This document shows positions 47,631-55,617 of a DNA stretch of 64,000 bases, in pieces. The position numbers and the translations under genes are program-made. Position 1 is the first letter of the stretch. Each line of letters starts with the position of its first letter. The notes under the pieces were generated by a model that was not told where the DNA came from, ran no database searches, and saw only the letters and a program-made list of their open reading frames with translations. Origin of the DNA: Marinobacter arenosus (GTDB taxonomy: Bacteria; Pseudomonadota; Gammaproteobacteria; Pseudomonadales; Oleiphilaceae); contig NZ_JAHVAO010000001.1 of the NCBI RefSeq assembly GCF_019264345.1, positions 124,001-188,000 on the forward strand, in the 5' to 3' direction.

Positions 47631-48233
47631 ATGTTCGATTGGAAAGAAATTCTGGATTTCTGGTTCGGGGAACTGGATGACCATGGACTCCCCGACAGGG
47701 ATCACCGTAACCGGTGGTTTCGGTCAGACCGACGTTTCGATCAGGAGATCCGGCGCCGGTTTCTGTCCATGGTGCTGTTCGCCTCGGAACAGGGGCTTGA
47801 TCACTGGCGGCGCGAACCGGGTGGCGTCCTTGCCGAGATCATTTTGCTGGATCAGTTTTCCCGGAATATTTTCCGTGGCGTCGCAATGGCCTTTGACCAG
47901 GACGTTCAGGCGCGGAAGCTGTGCCGGCAGGCGATGAACAAGGGGCAGGATGTCGTCCTTGAGCCAGTACACAGGGCTTTTCTGTACATGCCTTTGCAGC
48001 ACTCCGAACGCATCGAGGATCAGCGCACGTCTGTGGAGTGCTATGAGCAACTGGCTGCGTCGTCATCCGGTATCCTCCGTGAATTTCTTGAAAGTTTTGC
48101 CCAATCAGCCCGGGACCATCACGACATAATCCGTCGGTTTGCCCGATTTCCCCATCGGAACAAGGCCCTCGGACGTGCGTCTACGGCCGAAGAACAAGAG
48201 TATCTTGCCGGCGGGTCCCGATTCGGCCAGTGA
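47631..48233 (+). CDS. DUF924 family protein
   Basis: 200 residues with the family pattern: EILDFWFGELDD at the N-terminus, RNRWFRSDRRFDQEIRRRF, LILLDQFSRNIFRG-like block (IILLDQFSRNIFRGVAMAFDQD) and YMPLQHSERIEDQ. The fold is all-helical and related to TPR-like proteins; biochemical role unknown. Divergent from the CbiX-like gene. Confidence 0.9.
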   Translation: MFDWKEILDFWFGELDDHGLPDRDHRNRWFRSDRRFDQEIRRRFLSMVLFASEQGLDHWRREPGGVLAEIILLDQFSRNIFRGVAMAFDQDVQARKLCRQAMNKGQDVVLEPVHRAFLYMPLQHSERIEDQRTSVECYEQLAASSSGILREFLESFAQSARDHHDIIRRFARFPHRNKALGRASTAEEQEYLAGGSRFGQ

Positions 48234-48338
48234 TCCTCGCTGCGGGTAGGTGAAAATTGCAGAACCTATCAATGTTTGGGGCGGGGCGTTACGTCATACT
48301 GGCGGTGAAAACAGCAACAGGTATTGACGGAACGACGC

Positions 48339-49070
48339 ATGGCAGAGGATCAGGCTGGGTTTGAAGAGGTTTGCGGTACCGGTTCAGGTCATTACGACAG
48401 GGAACAGTCACCGGGTTACCGAGGGCGCCGCGTAGCCCGTGCCAAGAGTGAGGTACGCAGACGCGAGATCCTTGAGGCGACGTTGAGAATTGCCGCCCGG
48501 GACGGTATCCGGGGCATCAAGCATCGCTCTGTGGCGCGCGAGGCTGAGGTTCCTTTGGCGGCCACTACCTACTATTTCCGGGATATCGGTGAGTTGATCA
48601 GCGATGCGTTTCTGCTGTTTGCCGAAAAGGCGAGCGGCGACCTCGAGGCCTTTTACGAGACGATCAACCTTGTCCTCGATAGCCAGCCGCCAGAGCAACT
48701 GTCGCGAACCAGTCCGGAACGCTGGAATCTTGCCCGCCGCCTTTCCGCCATAGCGTCGGCCTACCTGGAGAGTCAGTTTACGGAAGGACGCGAGCGAATC
48801 CTTGCGGAGCAGGTCTTTCTGATGGAGGCGCTGCGCGATGAGCGACTGGCAAAATTGGCGCGTAGCTACCGGCAGGCATGGATGGCCGGCCTGGAAAAAC
48901 TGCTTGCTCGACTGGATTCGCCACTCCCGCAAAGGGATGCCGCACTGATCGTCAACGTGGCGCTTGGCATGGGGTACGACATGCTCCTGGGCCTGCCCGA
49001 GGGCGAGGAGGATTCACTCCACAAAGCCGTCGACAGGATCGTTGATCTCGCCCTCGGTGTGGGTGTCTAG
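48339..49070 (+). CDS. TetR family transcriptional regulator
   Basis: 243 residues from the ATG at 48339 (a TTG five codons earlier is possible). A 30-residue polar N-terminal extension precedes the HTH (RREILEATLRIAARDGIRGIKHRSVAREAEVPLAATTYYFRDIGELISDAF, about 40-90), and an all-helical ligand-binding domain follows. The ligand cannot be told from the sequence. Candidate targets are its neighbours; an imperfect inverted repeat lies 20 bases after its stop. Confidence 0.92.
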   Translation: MAEDQAGFEEVCGTGSGHYDREQSPGYRGRRVARAKSEVRRREILEATLRIAARDGIRGIKHRSVAREAEVPLAATTYYFRDIGELISDAFLLFAEKASGDLEAFYETINLVLDSQPPEQLSRTSPERWNLARRLSAIASAYLESQFTEGRERILAEQVFLMEALRDERLAKLARSYRQAWMAGLEKLLARLDSPLPQRDAALIVNVALGMGYDMLLGLPEGEEDSLHKAVDRIVDLALGVGV

Positions 49071-49089
49071 CAGCTTCAGTCGTGCCTTT

Positions 49090-49150
49090 GATGTCAATTC
49101 GTATAGAAATTGTACATCTTGAGGGATGTATCAAGCTGGCCTGATAGAAT
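49090..49150 (+). promoter_or_regulatory. promoter region of the L,D-transpeptidase with an inverted repeat
   Basis: GATGTCAATT (49090-49099) and AATTGTACATC (49108-49118) form an inverted repeat differing by one inserted A. TGATAGAAT at 49142-49150 is an extended -10, giving a leader of about 57 bases before the ATG at 49214. The repeat would lie near -40 to -65, a position for an activator or repressor. Confidence 0.4.
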
Positions 49151-49213
49151 GCGCATCATCTCTTGAGGTGGGGTTTCCGTTGCGGCACCCCCGCGTTTTA
49201 TTGGGGAAACTTG

Positions 49214-49987
49214 ATGGTCTGTTTGGGACGATGTCTGCGCCCAGCGCTCGCTGTATTCATTTGCTCCTTCTTTCCTGTCTCTGCCCAGGCTGGATCTGGT
49301 TCTTTGAACGATGAACTTCTGGATCGTTTGACGGCCGCTGCGCCACTGCTTGATGGCTTCGTACTCGAAGCCGCGTTCAACGCCTCCCGTTGCGCGGTGT
49401 CTGCTGGGCTCGCGGTGCCGGAACGGCTTGCTGTTATCGACTTCTCGTTACCTTCGGCGAAAAAGCGGCTCTGGATCTTTGATCTGAACCTTGGAAAATT
49501 GGTCCTGAGTGACCTGGTGGCGCACGGAAAAAACTCCGGGAACGTTCTTTCAACAGAGTTTTCGAACGTCGAGGGTAGCCACCAATCCAGTATTGGCCTG
49601 TTTCGAGGCAGCGAATCCTACTATGGCAAACACGGGTATTCGCTTCGTCTGGATGGACTTGAACCGGGGTTCAACGATCGGGCTCGTGAACGGGCCATTG
49701 TCATCCATGGCGCTGGATACGTGAATGAGACCTGGATAAACCGTTATGGCAGGATTGGCCGAAGCCATGGGTGTCCGGCTGTTGATAGCCGGGTCATTGA
49801 GCGAGTGGTGGATAACCTCAAGGATGGCCAGTTTGTGTTCAAGTATTACCCCGACCAGGAATGGCTTCGCGGCTCGGAATACCTGAATTGCACCGATGGC
49901 ACTGTGGCAGGCGAGGTTGACGGCACTGAAAGCGGGGCAGGCGGGATCGCTGACAAAGCCGAAATTGGTTACCCCGTAAACAGTTAA
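49214..49987 (+). CDS. murein L,D-transpeptidase (YkuD-type) family protein, exported
   Basis: 257 residues from the ATG at 49214, preferred over upstream starts because GGGGA precedes it and because it opens a signal peptide (LRPALAVFICSFFPVSAQA). The catalytic block is HGAGYVNETWINRYGRIGRSHGCPAVDSRV at about 170-200, with the His of IVIHGAG and the nucleophilic Cys of RSHGCPAV. It matches the murein L,D-transpeptidase catalytic-domain family, which makes 3-3 cross-links or attaches proteins to peptidoglycan. The Gly/Glu-rich tail is variable. Confidence 0.87.
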   Translation: MVCLGRCLRPALAVFICSFFPVSAQAGSGSLNDELLDRLTAAAPLLDGFVLEAAFNASRCAVSAGLAVPERLAVIDFSLPSAKKRLWIFDLNLGKLVLSDLVAHGKNSGNVLSTEFSNVEGSHQSSIGLFRGSESYYGKHGYSLRLDGLEPGFNDRARERAIVIHGAGYVNETWINRYGRIGRSHGCPAVDSRVIERVVDNLKDGQFVFKYYPDQEWLRGSEYLNCTDGTVAGEVDGTESGAGGIADKAEIGYPVNS

Positions 49988-50029
49988 TCGGCGGTTCGAA
50001 AAGATCCATAAAAAGTTCGGAAAAAGAGG

Positions 50030-50057
50030 TTGACGACCGCCGCCTGATCCGTAGAAT
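50030..50057 (+). promoter_or_regulatory. sigma-70 promoter of tRNA-Gly
   Basis: TTGACG (50030-50035), 16-base spacer, TAGAAT (50052-50057), 35 bases before the tRNA. Confidence 0.65.
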
Positions 50058-50091
50058 ACGCCTCCGTTGTCGGTATCAACCGTTCAGCACT

Positions 50092-50167
50092 GCGGGAATA
50101 GCTCAGTTGGTAGAGCACAACCTTGCCAAGGTTGGGGTCGCGAGTTCGAATCTCGTTTCCCGCTCCA
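50092..50167 (+). tRNA. tRNA-Gly (anticodon GCC)
   Basis: GCGGGAA acceptor, D arm TAGCTCAGTTGGTAGAGC, anticodon stem CAACC/GGTTG around TTGCCAA giving GCC, T arm TTCGAAT, acceptor TTCCCGC, discriminator T and encoded CCA (50165-50167). 76 bases. Confidence 0.96.
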
Positions 50168-50173
50168 GATTAC

Positions 50174-50205
50174 AAAACCCGGTTTCGCGAGAAACCGGGT
50201 TTTTT
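50174..50205 (+). terminator. terminator after tRNA-Gly
   Basis: AAACCCGGTTTC pairs with GAAACCGGGTTT across GCGA, ending in six T. Strong intrinsic terminator directly after the tRNA. Confidence 0.92.
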
Positions 50206-50302
50206 CGTTTCTGCTACCCTCAAACTCGGCGTTGCCAAGCCCGGTCAGGTATAATCGGCAGCCTTGATCGCTGCATGACGACGGCTCCGGAGGCGCACCC
50301 CT

Positions 50303-51097
50303 ATGAAAGTCCACTCGCTCTGGGTTTATCCCGTGAAATCTCTCGCAGGCATTCCGGTGGATGAGTTTGCGCTGGACGACTTTGGTCCTGTCGGAGACCG
50401 GAGATGGATGATCATTGACGCCGACCGGCAATTCGTCACCCAGCGAAACCATCCTGAGCTCGCGCGGATCGGCGTCTTCCGCAGGGGCGACGACGTTGAA
50501 GTCGCAATTCCGGGGCAGGGCCGGTACACGCTGTGCCCGTCAGGCGAATCCCTCCGGGCGCTGGTCTGGCGCGACTGGACACAGGCGATTGTTGGGCAGG
50601 CTGAGGCTAGCGAAGCTCTCAGTCAATTCTGTGGTAAAGCTCTCCGATTCGTTTACATGCCGGACGACTCCTTTCGAAGGGTTGATGCCGCCCGTGTCCG
50701 GGACTTGCGTCGGGTCAGTTTTGCCGATGGGTTTCCGCTGTTAATCACCAATCTCGCGTCCCTCGAGGAGCTGAACGGTCGCCTGGACAAGCCGGTAGAG
50801 ATGCGCCGCTTCCGTCCGAACATCGTCGTCGAGGGGGCTACGCCATGGGCAGAGGATCATTGGCGGGGACTGCGTGTGGGAGAGTGTGAATTCGATCTGG
50901 TCAAACCCTGCTCCCGTTGCGTCATGACCACCGTCGACCCGGATTCCGGTGTCAAAGACGCCGCCGTTCAGCCACTTCGAACCCTGTCCAAGTATCGGCG
51001 CACCGACGATGGTGTCATGTTTGGCATGAACGCGATTCATGAGTCGGAAGGATGGGTTCGTGTGGGCGATCCAGTCAAAATCACCAAAACGGAGTAA
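50303..51097 (+). CDS. MOSC domain protein, YcbX-like
   Basis: 264 residues: an N-terminal beta-barrel (HSLWVYPVKSLAGIPVDEFALDDFGPVGDRRWMIID) and a C-terminal MOSC domain with the molybdenum-cofactor sulfurase-type Cys in LVKPCSRCVMTTVDPDSG. YcbX-like proteins reduce N-hydroxylated bases; E. coli YcbX also has a C-terminal ferredoxin domain, which is absent here. GGAGG precedes the ATG; TATAAT at 50250-50255 may be its -10. Confidence 0.9.
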   Translation: MKVHSLWVYPVKSLAGIPVDEFALDDFGPVGDRRWMIIDADRQFVTQRNHPELARIGVFRRGDDVEVAIPGQGRYTLCPSGESLRALVWRDWTQAIVGQAEASEALSQFCGKALRFVYMPDDSFRRVDAARVRDLRRVSFADGFPLLITNLASLEELNGRLDKPVEMRRFRPNIVVEGATPWAEDHWRGLRVGECEFDLVKPCSRCVMTTVDPDSGVKDAAVQPLRTLSKYRRTDDGVMFGMNAIHESEGWVRVGDPVKITKTE

Positions 51098-51105
51098 TAC
51101 CGGAC

Positions 51106-53043
51106 GTGCCATTGTTAACGTTGGATTCAGTGTCCCTGGCTTATGGAATGCAGCCCTTACTCGATCAGGCCTCGCTGGTTGTTGAGGCCGGTGAGCGAGT
51201 GTGTCTGCTTGGGCGAAACGGGGAGGGTAAATCGACCCTGCTGAAGATCGTCAGTGGCGAGGTGGTTCCCGATGGCGGCCTGGTGCGCCTTGAGGATGGG
51301 GCGGTGCTGGCGGTCCTGCCGCAGAATCTGCCAACCGAGGATGCGCGAACCGCCTACGAAGTTGTCTCCGGAGCCTTTCCGGAAACCGGAGGGTTGCTGG
51401 CTGAATTTCACCACCTGTCGCAACAGGCTGATGAAGCCAGTCTCGATCGGTTGATGAAGGTTCAGGAGCGACTGGAGGCGCTGGATGGGTGGCGCCTGGA
51501 CCAGAAAGTGACCACCATTCTCGCCCAGTACGGAATCGATCCGGAGCGGCGGCTGGATACGCTTTCCGGTGGCTGGCAACGTCGCGTCCTGTTGGCCAGA
51601 GCGCTGGTCGGGGAGCCCGATATCCTGCTGCTGGATGAGCCCACCAACCACCTCGATGTTCCCGCCATCGCGTGGCTCGAGGAAGCGCTGGGACAGTTCC
51701 GGGGCGCGATGCTGTTTGTCAGCCACGATCGGGCGTTCATCCGCCGTATGGCGACTCGGATTGTGGAGCTGGATCGTGGCCACCTGGTCAGTTTTGCGGC
51801 CACTTACGACAAGTATCTTGAGTTGAAAGAAAAGGCGCTCGAGGAGGAGGAACGACAGAATGCCCTCTTCGATAAGCGCCTGAAACAGGAGGAGGCCTGG
51901 ATCCGCCAGGGTATCAAAGCCCGGAGGACCCGGAATATGGGGCGTGTGCGGGCCTTGAAAGCGATGCGGGAAGAGCATCGCCAACGCCGGGTTCGCGGCG
52001 GCACAGCCAGTTTCGCGGTGGAAGATGCCGCTCGCTCAGGCAAGCTGGTGGTTGAGACCCGGGATGCCGGTTTTGGCTACGGACAGGGTGCAGACATCAT
52101 TCGGGAAATGAACCTGACGGTGCTTCGCGGAGACAAGATCGGGCTTGTTGGAGAGAACGGAACCGGAAAGACCACCCTGGTCCGCCTGCTGCTCGGGGAT
52201 CTTAAACCGACGGAAGGGGCGGTTCGGCTGGGTACCAATCTCCAGGTCGCGTACTTCGATCAGCTGCGCGGAGAACTGGATCTGACCAGGAATGCGCTGG
52301 ACAACCTCTCGGAGGGCCGCGAGTTCATTGAGATCAATGGCCAGAACAAACACGTGCTCGGGTATCTGCAGGAGTTCCTGTTCACCCCGGAGCGGGCCAG
52401 GTCTCCGGTGAGGGTATTCTCCGGTGGGGAGCGGGCACGGCTCCTGTTGGCAAAACTGTTCAGCAAGCCCGCCAATATCCTCGTTCTGGATGAGCCGACC
52501 AATGATCTGGACGTGGAAACGCTTGAGCTGTTGGAAGAGCAGCTTGCGGAGTTCAAGGGGACGGTCATTGTTATCAGTCACGACCGTGAATTCCTGGATA
52601 ATGTGGTGACCGAGACGGTTTTCCTGGATGGAACGGGCCACGTGCGTGAATACGTTGGCGGTTACAGCGATTGGCGCCGCCAGGGTGGTAGATTTCCGTC
52701 AGAAGCCGGCGGGAATCGTCCGGACAAACAGGATAAGCACACCGGGACTGGCCAGAACGGTAAGTCCGCAAAGCAGGCTGCCAAACCTGTGGGCCAGTCG
52801 ACAAAATCAAAGCCCGCAAAACTCAGTTACAAGCTAAAACTTGAGTTGGATGAATTACCTGGAAAAATTGAGGCATTGGAACAGGAAATTGCCACACTGC
52901 AGAGTACAATCGCAGACGCAGATTTTTATTCAGGTCCACCGAACGAAGTATCAGCGACTCTCGAAGAGTTGGCGGACAGGGAAGCCCGGCTGGAGCAGGT
53001 GATTGAGCGGTGGATGGAGCTGGAGGAACAGGCAAGTCAATGA
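51106..53043 (+). CDS. uup: ABC-F ATPase Uup
   Basis: A soluble tandem ABC ATPase, 645 residues from a GTG at 51106 behind GGAG. First ABC domain with GRNGEGKST and LSGGWQRRVLLARALVGEPDILLLDEPTNHLD, linker helices, second domain with GENGTGKTT, FSGGERARLLLAKL and LVLDEPTNDLDVETLELLEE. The C-terminal 75 residues are the Uup coiled coil (KPAKLSYKLKLELDELPGKIEALEQEIATLQ). Uup acts on ribosomes or branched DNA. A cysteine-rich gene overlaps its stop by four bases. Confidence 0.93.
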   Translation: MPLLTLDSVSLAYGMQPLLDQASLVVEAGERVCLLGRNGEGKSTLLKIVSGEVVPDGGLVRLEDGAVLAVLPQNLPTEDARTAYEVVSGAFPETGGLLAEFHHLSQQADEASLDRLMKVQERLEALDGWRLDQKVTTILAQYGIDPERRLDTLSGGWQRRVLLARALVGEPDILLLDEPTNHLDVPAIAWLEEALGQFRGAMLFVSHDRAFIRRMATRIVELDRGHLVSFAATYDKYLELKEKALEEEERQNALFDKRLKQEEAWIRQGIKARRTRNMGRVRALKAMREEHRQRRVRGGTASFAVEDAARSGKLVVETRDAGFGYGQGADIIREMNLTVLRGDKIGLVGENGTGKTTLVRLLLGDLKPTEGAVRLGTNLQVAYFDQLRGELDLTRNALDNLSEGREFIEINGQNKHVLGYLQEFLFTPERARSPVRVFSGGERARLLLAKLFSKPANILVLDEPTNDLDVETLELLEEQLAEFKGTVIVISHDREFLDNVVTETVFLDGTGHVREYVGGYSDWRRQGGRFPSEAGGNRPDKQDKHTGTGQNGKSAKQAAKPVGQSTKSKPAKLSYKLKLELDELPGKIEALEQEIATLQSTIADADFYSGPPNEVSATLEELADREARLEQVIERWMELEEQASQ

Positions 53044-53708
53044 ATGTTAATTACAGTTTCAGGTTTCAGGACGGGCGAGCGGTTGAGTTCAAGGTGACCG
53101 ACGAGCCGACAAAGGTGTCGGAAAAGCAGCCCTCCTGGGTCAAACTGGAGCACTGCCAGTGTTCGAATTGCCCATTGAAGGCCAGTGAAGCGGCGAATTG
53201 CCCGGCAGCGACAGAAATCCTGCCGGTTGTGGAAGCCTTTCAGGCCGAGGACGCCTATCAGAAAGTTGAGGTCACCGTCACCGATGAGCGCCGGAGCTAC
53301 GTAAAGCACACGGCGCTGGAGGAGGCGCTCCGGTCGCTGCTGGGACTGAAGATGGCGACCAGTGGCTGCCCGGTGCTGACCGAGTTGAAACCGATGGCGG
53401 TTCATCATCTGCCGTTTGCCAACAGTGATGAATTTATTATGCGCAGCGTCTCGCACTACTTGCTTCAACAGTATTTTGCCAAGCGGAATCATCAGGAACC
53501 GGATTGGGAGTTGAAGGGGCTTGTAGAGCGGAACCAGCGGCTTCAGTTGGTCAATCAGGCGCTGTGGCAGAGAATCCACTCCGTCTGCAAAGGCGACAGC
53601 AATCTGAAGGCGCTGCTGAATTTCTTTTCAATGGCCTCGAGTGTCAGCTTTTCTTTGGAAAGCCAGCTACGAAAACTGGAAGCCAAGATGGGCGGGGAAG
53701 TGCAGTAA
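53040..53708 (+). CDS. conserved cysteine-rich protein coupled to uup
   Basis: 222 residues starting at the ATG overlapping the uup stop (ATGA). The N-terminal third has C-X-C-X2-C...C in HCQCSNCPLKASEAANCP (Cys at about 38-55) and another SGCP at about 115, suggesting a metal or Fe-S site. The rest is helical, with a C-terminal leucine-rich segment. I think this is the DUF6901 family but cannot confirm it. Role unknown; the tight overlap with uup suggests shared expression. Confidence 0.75.
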   Translation: MNVNYSFRFQDGRAVEFKVTDEPTKVSEKQPSWVKLEHCQCSNCPLKASEAANCPAATEILPVVEAFQAEDAYQKVEVTVTDERRSYVKHTALEEALRSLLGLKMATSGCPVLTELKPMAVHHLPFANSDEFIMRSVSHYLLQQYFAKRNHQEPDWELKGLVERNQRLQLVNQALWQRIHSVCKGDSNLKALLNFFSMASSVSFSLESQLRKLEAKMGGEVQ

Positions 53709-53737
53709 CGGTTTACGAACAATCGAATGCCGGAATA

Positions 53738-53760
53738 AGCCCGGGACGCATTCCCGGGCT
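53738..53760. terminator. hairpin between the cysteine-rich gene and uspA
   Basis: AGCCCGGGA pairs perfectly with TCCCGGGCT around CGCAT between convergent genes. Tails are only weakly T-rich; it probably serves both directions. Confidence 0.6.
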
Positions 53761-53770
53761 CTCACTTCGG

Positions 53771-54202
53771 TCAGTTGATTCTTACCGCGAGTACGTCGCA
53801 CTCCGTGCCATGCAAAACGCCATTCGCGGTGGATCCCAGCAATAGCTGAAAGCCCTTCCGGCCGTGGCTCCCGACAATAACTAGATCCACTTCCTGTTCC
53901 TTCGCAAGCCGATGAATTTCTGATTCCGGACGGCCAACGGTGACAATCTGGTGACTCTTGGGGATGCCGTACTGGTCGCCATAGCTTGCAAGCTGCTCAT
54001 GGGCAGCCTTGTCCAACTGGTCCTGAAGTTCGGTCAGGTCCATGGGAATGTCGCCGCCATACGCGTATCCAACCGGCTCTACCACGTGAATCAGCATTAA
54101 TTCAGCACCGTGTGCTTCGCATACGGCCTTGGCTTTGTTCAACACCTGCGGAGCTTCTTCAGTGAGATCAATGGCAACAAGCATTTTCTTGTAGGCGGAC
54201 AT
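53771..54202 (-). CDS. universal stress protein UspA family
   Basis: 143 residues, single Usp domain. MLVAIDLTEEAPQVLNKAKAV at the N-terminus and the ATP-binding loop VGSHGRKGFQLLLGSTANGVL (GX2GX9GS) at the C-terminus place it among ATP-binding members. AAGGAG lies 11 bases before the ATG on the minus strand. Cytoplasmic stress protein; specific role unknown. Confidence 0.93.
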   Translation of the reverse strand: MSAYKKMLVAIDLTEEAPQVLNKAKAVCEAHGAELMLIHVVEPVGYAYGGDIPMDLTELQDQLDKAAHEQLASYGDQYGIPKSHQIVTVGRPESEIHRLAKEQEVDLVIVGSHGRKGFQLLLGSTANGVLHGTECDVLAVRIN

Positions 54203-54358
54203 CGCATCACTCCTTCGTACGCGGAAATATGTTTAGAGTAGTACTTGGAATCTATTCCGAAAAGTTTAGCTGGTAACTGATGCGCATCAATTAAACGGGG
54301 AGAAAATTGAATTCTGACGGGCAATTACACCCGTCAGAGATCATCGGGGAGGGGCAGG

Positions 54359-55177
54359 TCAGACGTTGCTCTGCAACAACTCAATGGTCGTTGAAAGACC
54401 CTTGAGAATTCCCTTGGAGTATCGATCAATAACGAAACCGACGTTTTTCTCGTTGTAGTTGATGTAAGAGCCGCGGATAAACTCCCATTTCGACGATACG
54501 TCTTCCATCACATCTTTCAGTTCCGCGCCCGATTCGCCCCGCATGACGGTCGCAAGCAGTTGGTCGAACTCCCGAGCCTGCTCGTCGAGCGGCTTTTCAG
54601 TGGCGGAGCCCTGGAAGGTCTGTGAGACGGATGAATTGGTACGAACCGAGTATTTGGCCATCATCTGGGCCATTTTGACCGCGGCTGATCGGGCGGCTTC
54701 GATTCGGGGGCTGGTTTCCGTCTGACCACTTTCCTGGGCAACCTGGTAGAGATCGGTCGCCATGTTGTTCATGGTCAGTGCCTGGTTGGCCATGTCGGAC
54801 ACAAGGCGGAGATCCGGGTAGCCGGTCTTGCGAACGTCGTTGATGTTGCTGCGCATCAGGCTCTTGAACTTGTCAAACTCCTGGTTCAATCCTTCGATCT
54901 GTTCGGCCGACAATACGCCCGTGGTGCTTCCGATGATCGTGTTCATGGCGTCATTGGCGGAATTAATGCCGAGCACAATCTCGTTCAGTGTCTCGGTGTC
55001 GCCGCTGGCGCTGAATCGGTAGTAAGCGTCGAGCGCCATGTAGTTGTTGACGCGGAATTCGTGCAAGTCCGAGAGAAATCCGCCGGCAGTTTCCTGGGCT
55101 TTGACACCCAGCGACGTGAAGGCGAGCAGTACCAGGGCAGCTACCAGGGAGCGAACCCGCAGGCGAGTGTCTTTCAT
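54359..55177 (-). CDS. exported all-helical protein of unknown function
   Basis: 272 residues with a cleavable signal peptide (MKDTRLRVRSLVAALVLLAFTSLGVKA). The mature part is helical, without Cys, and has the heptad spacing of ligand-binding four-helix sensor domains (resembling the PilJ or methyl-accepting periplasmic domain) but no cytoplasmic signalling part. FLSDLHEFRVNNYMALDAYYRFSASGDTETLNEI is a recognisable block. GGAGAT precedes the ATG. Possibly a periplasmic binding partner; function unassigned. Confidence 0.75.
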   Translation of the reverse strand: MKDTRLRVRSLVAALVLLAFTSLGVKAQETAGGFLSDLHEFRVNNYMALDAYYRFSASGDTETLNEIVLGINSANDAMNTIIGSTTGVLSAEQIEGLNQEFDKFKSLMRSNINDVRKTGYPDLRLVSDMANQALTMNNMATDLYQVAQESGQTETSPRIEAARSAAVKMAQMMAKYSVRTNSSVSQTFQGSATEKPLDEQAREFDQLLATVMRGESGAELKDVMEDVSSKWEFIRGSYINYNEKNVGFVIDRYSKGILKGLSTTIELLQSNV

Positions 55178-55617
55178 CGGATGGATCTCCGTAATGCTGT
55201 TTTATTATTGTGGACCAAAGTCGTAGCTCGAAGTTAAAGTAAGTTCGACGGCCAATCAAGCGGTTTTGGCCGCCTAGCGGGCGACAACTGTAAACAAGTA
55301 TGAAATTTAAGAGATTGGATTCGTCAATCGTCTCAGCGGTCTTTCGTACGCCTGTGAAAAAGCAGAAAAGTAGTGAATTCATTCCCGGCGTTGCCCGAGG
55401 CGCAGTGACTTTTCTGCCTCCCCAACAAGAAACAAATTGACAAACGTCCGTTTTTTTTTCATCGTGTGCCCTCACGATTCAAACGACTGTATGAATTTTG
55501 GATCGAATGATCGGGCAGTGACCGAAATCTCGCTGCACAAACAGCCATTGCGATCACCGGGTTGAGGGATGGTCGGGTGGCTGGAAGCAGTTCCAAACAC
55601 AGACTGGAGATCAGTTG
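55178..55617. promoter_or_regulatory. 440-base divergent intergenic region upstream of fadB
   Basis: This gap lies between the exported helical protein (minus) and fadB (plus). No convincing coding frame is present. Within it, TTGACA at 55437-55442 overlaps CAAACGTCCGTTTT (55441-55454), which resembles the CAAAC-N4-GTTTG box of the fatty-acid-responsive repressor PsrA. A good -10 is not clear at 17 bases, so the promoter assignment is tentative. The fadB ribosome site is GGAGAT at 55605-55610. Confidence 0.35.
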
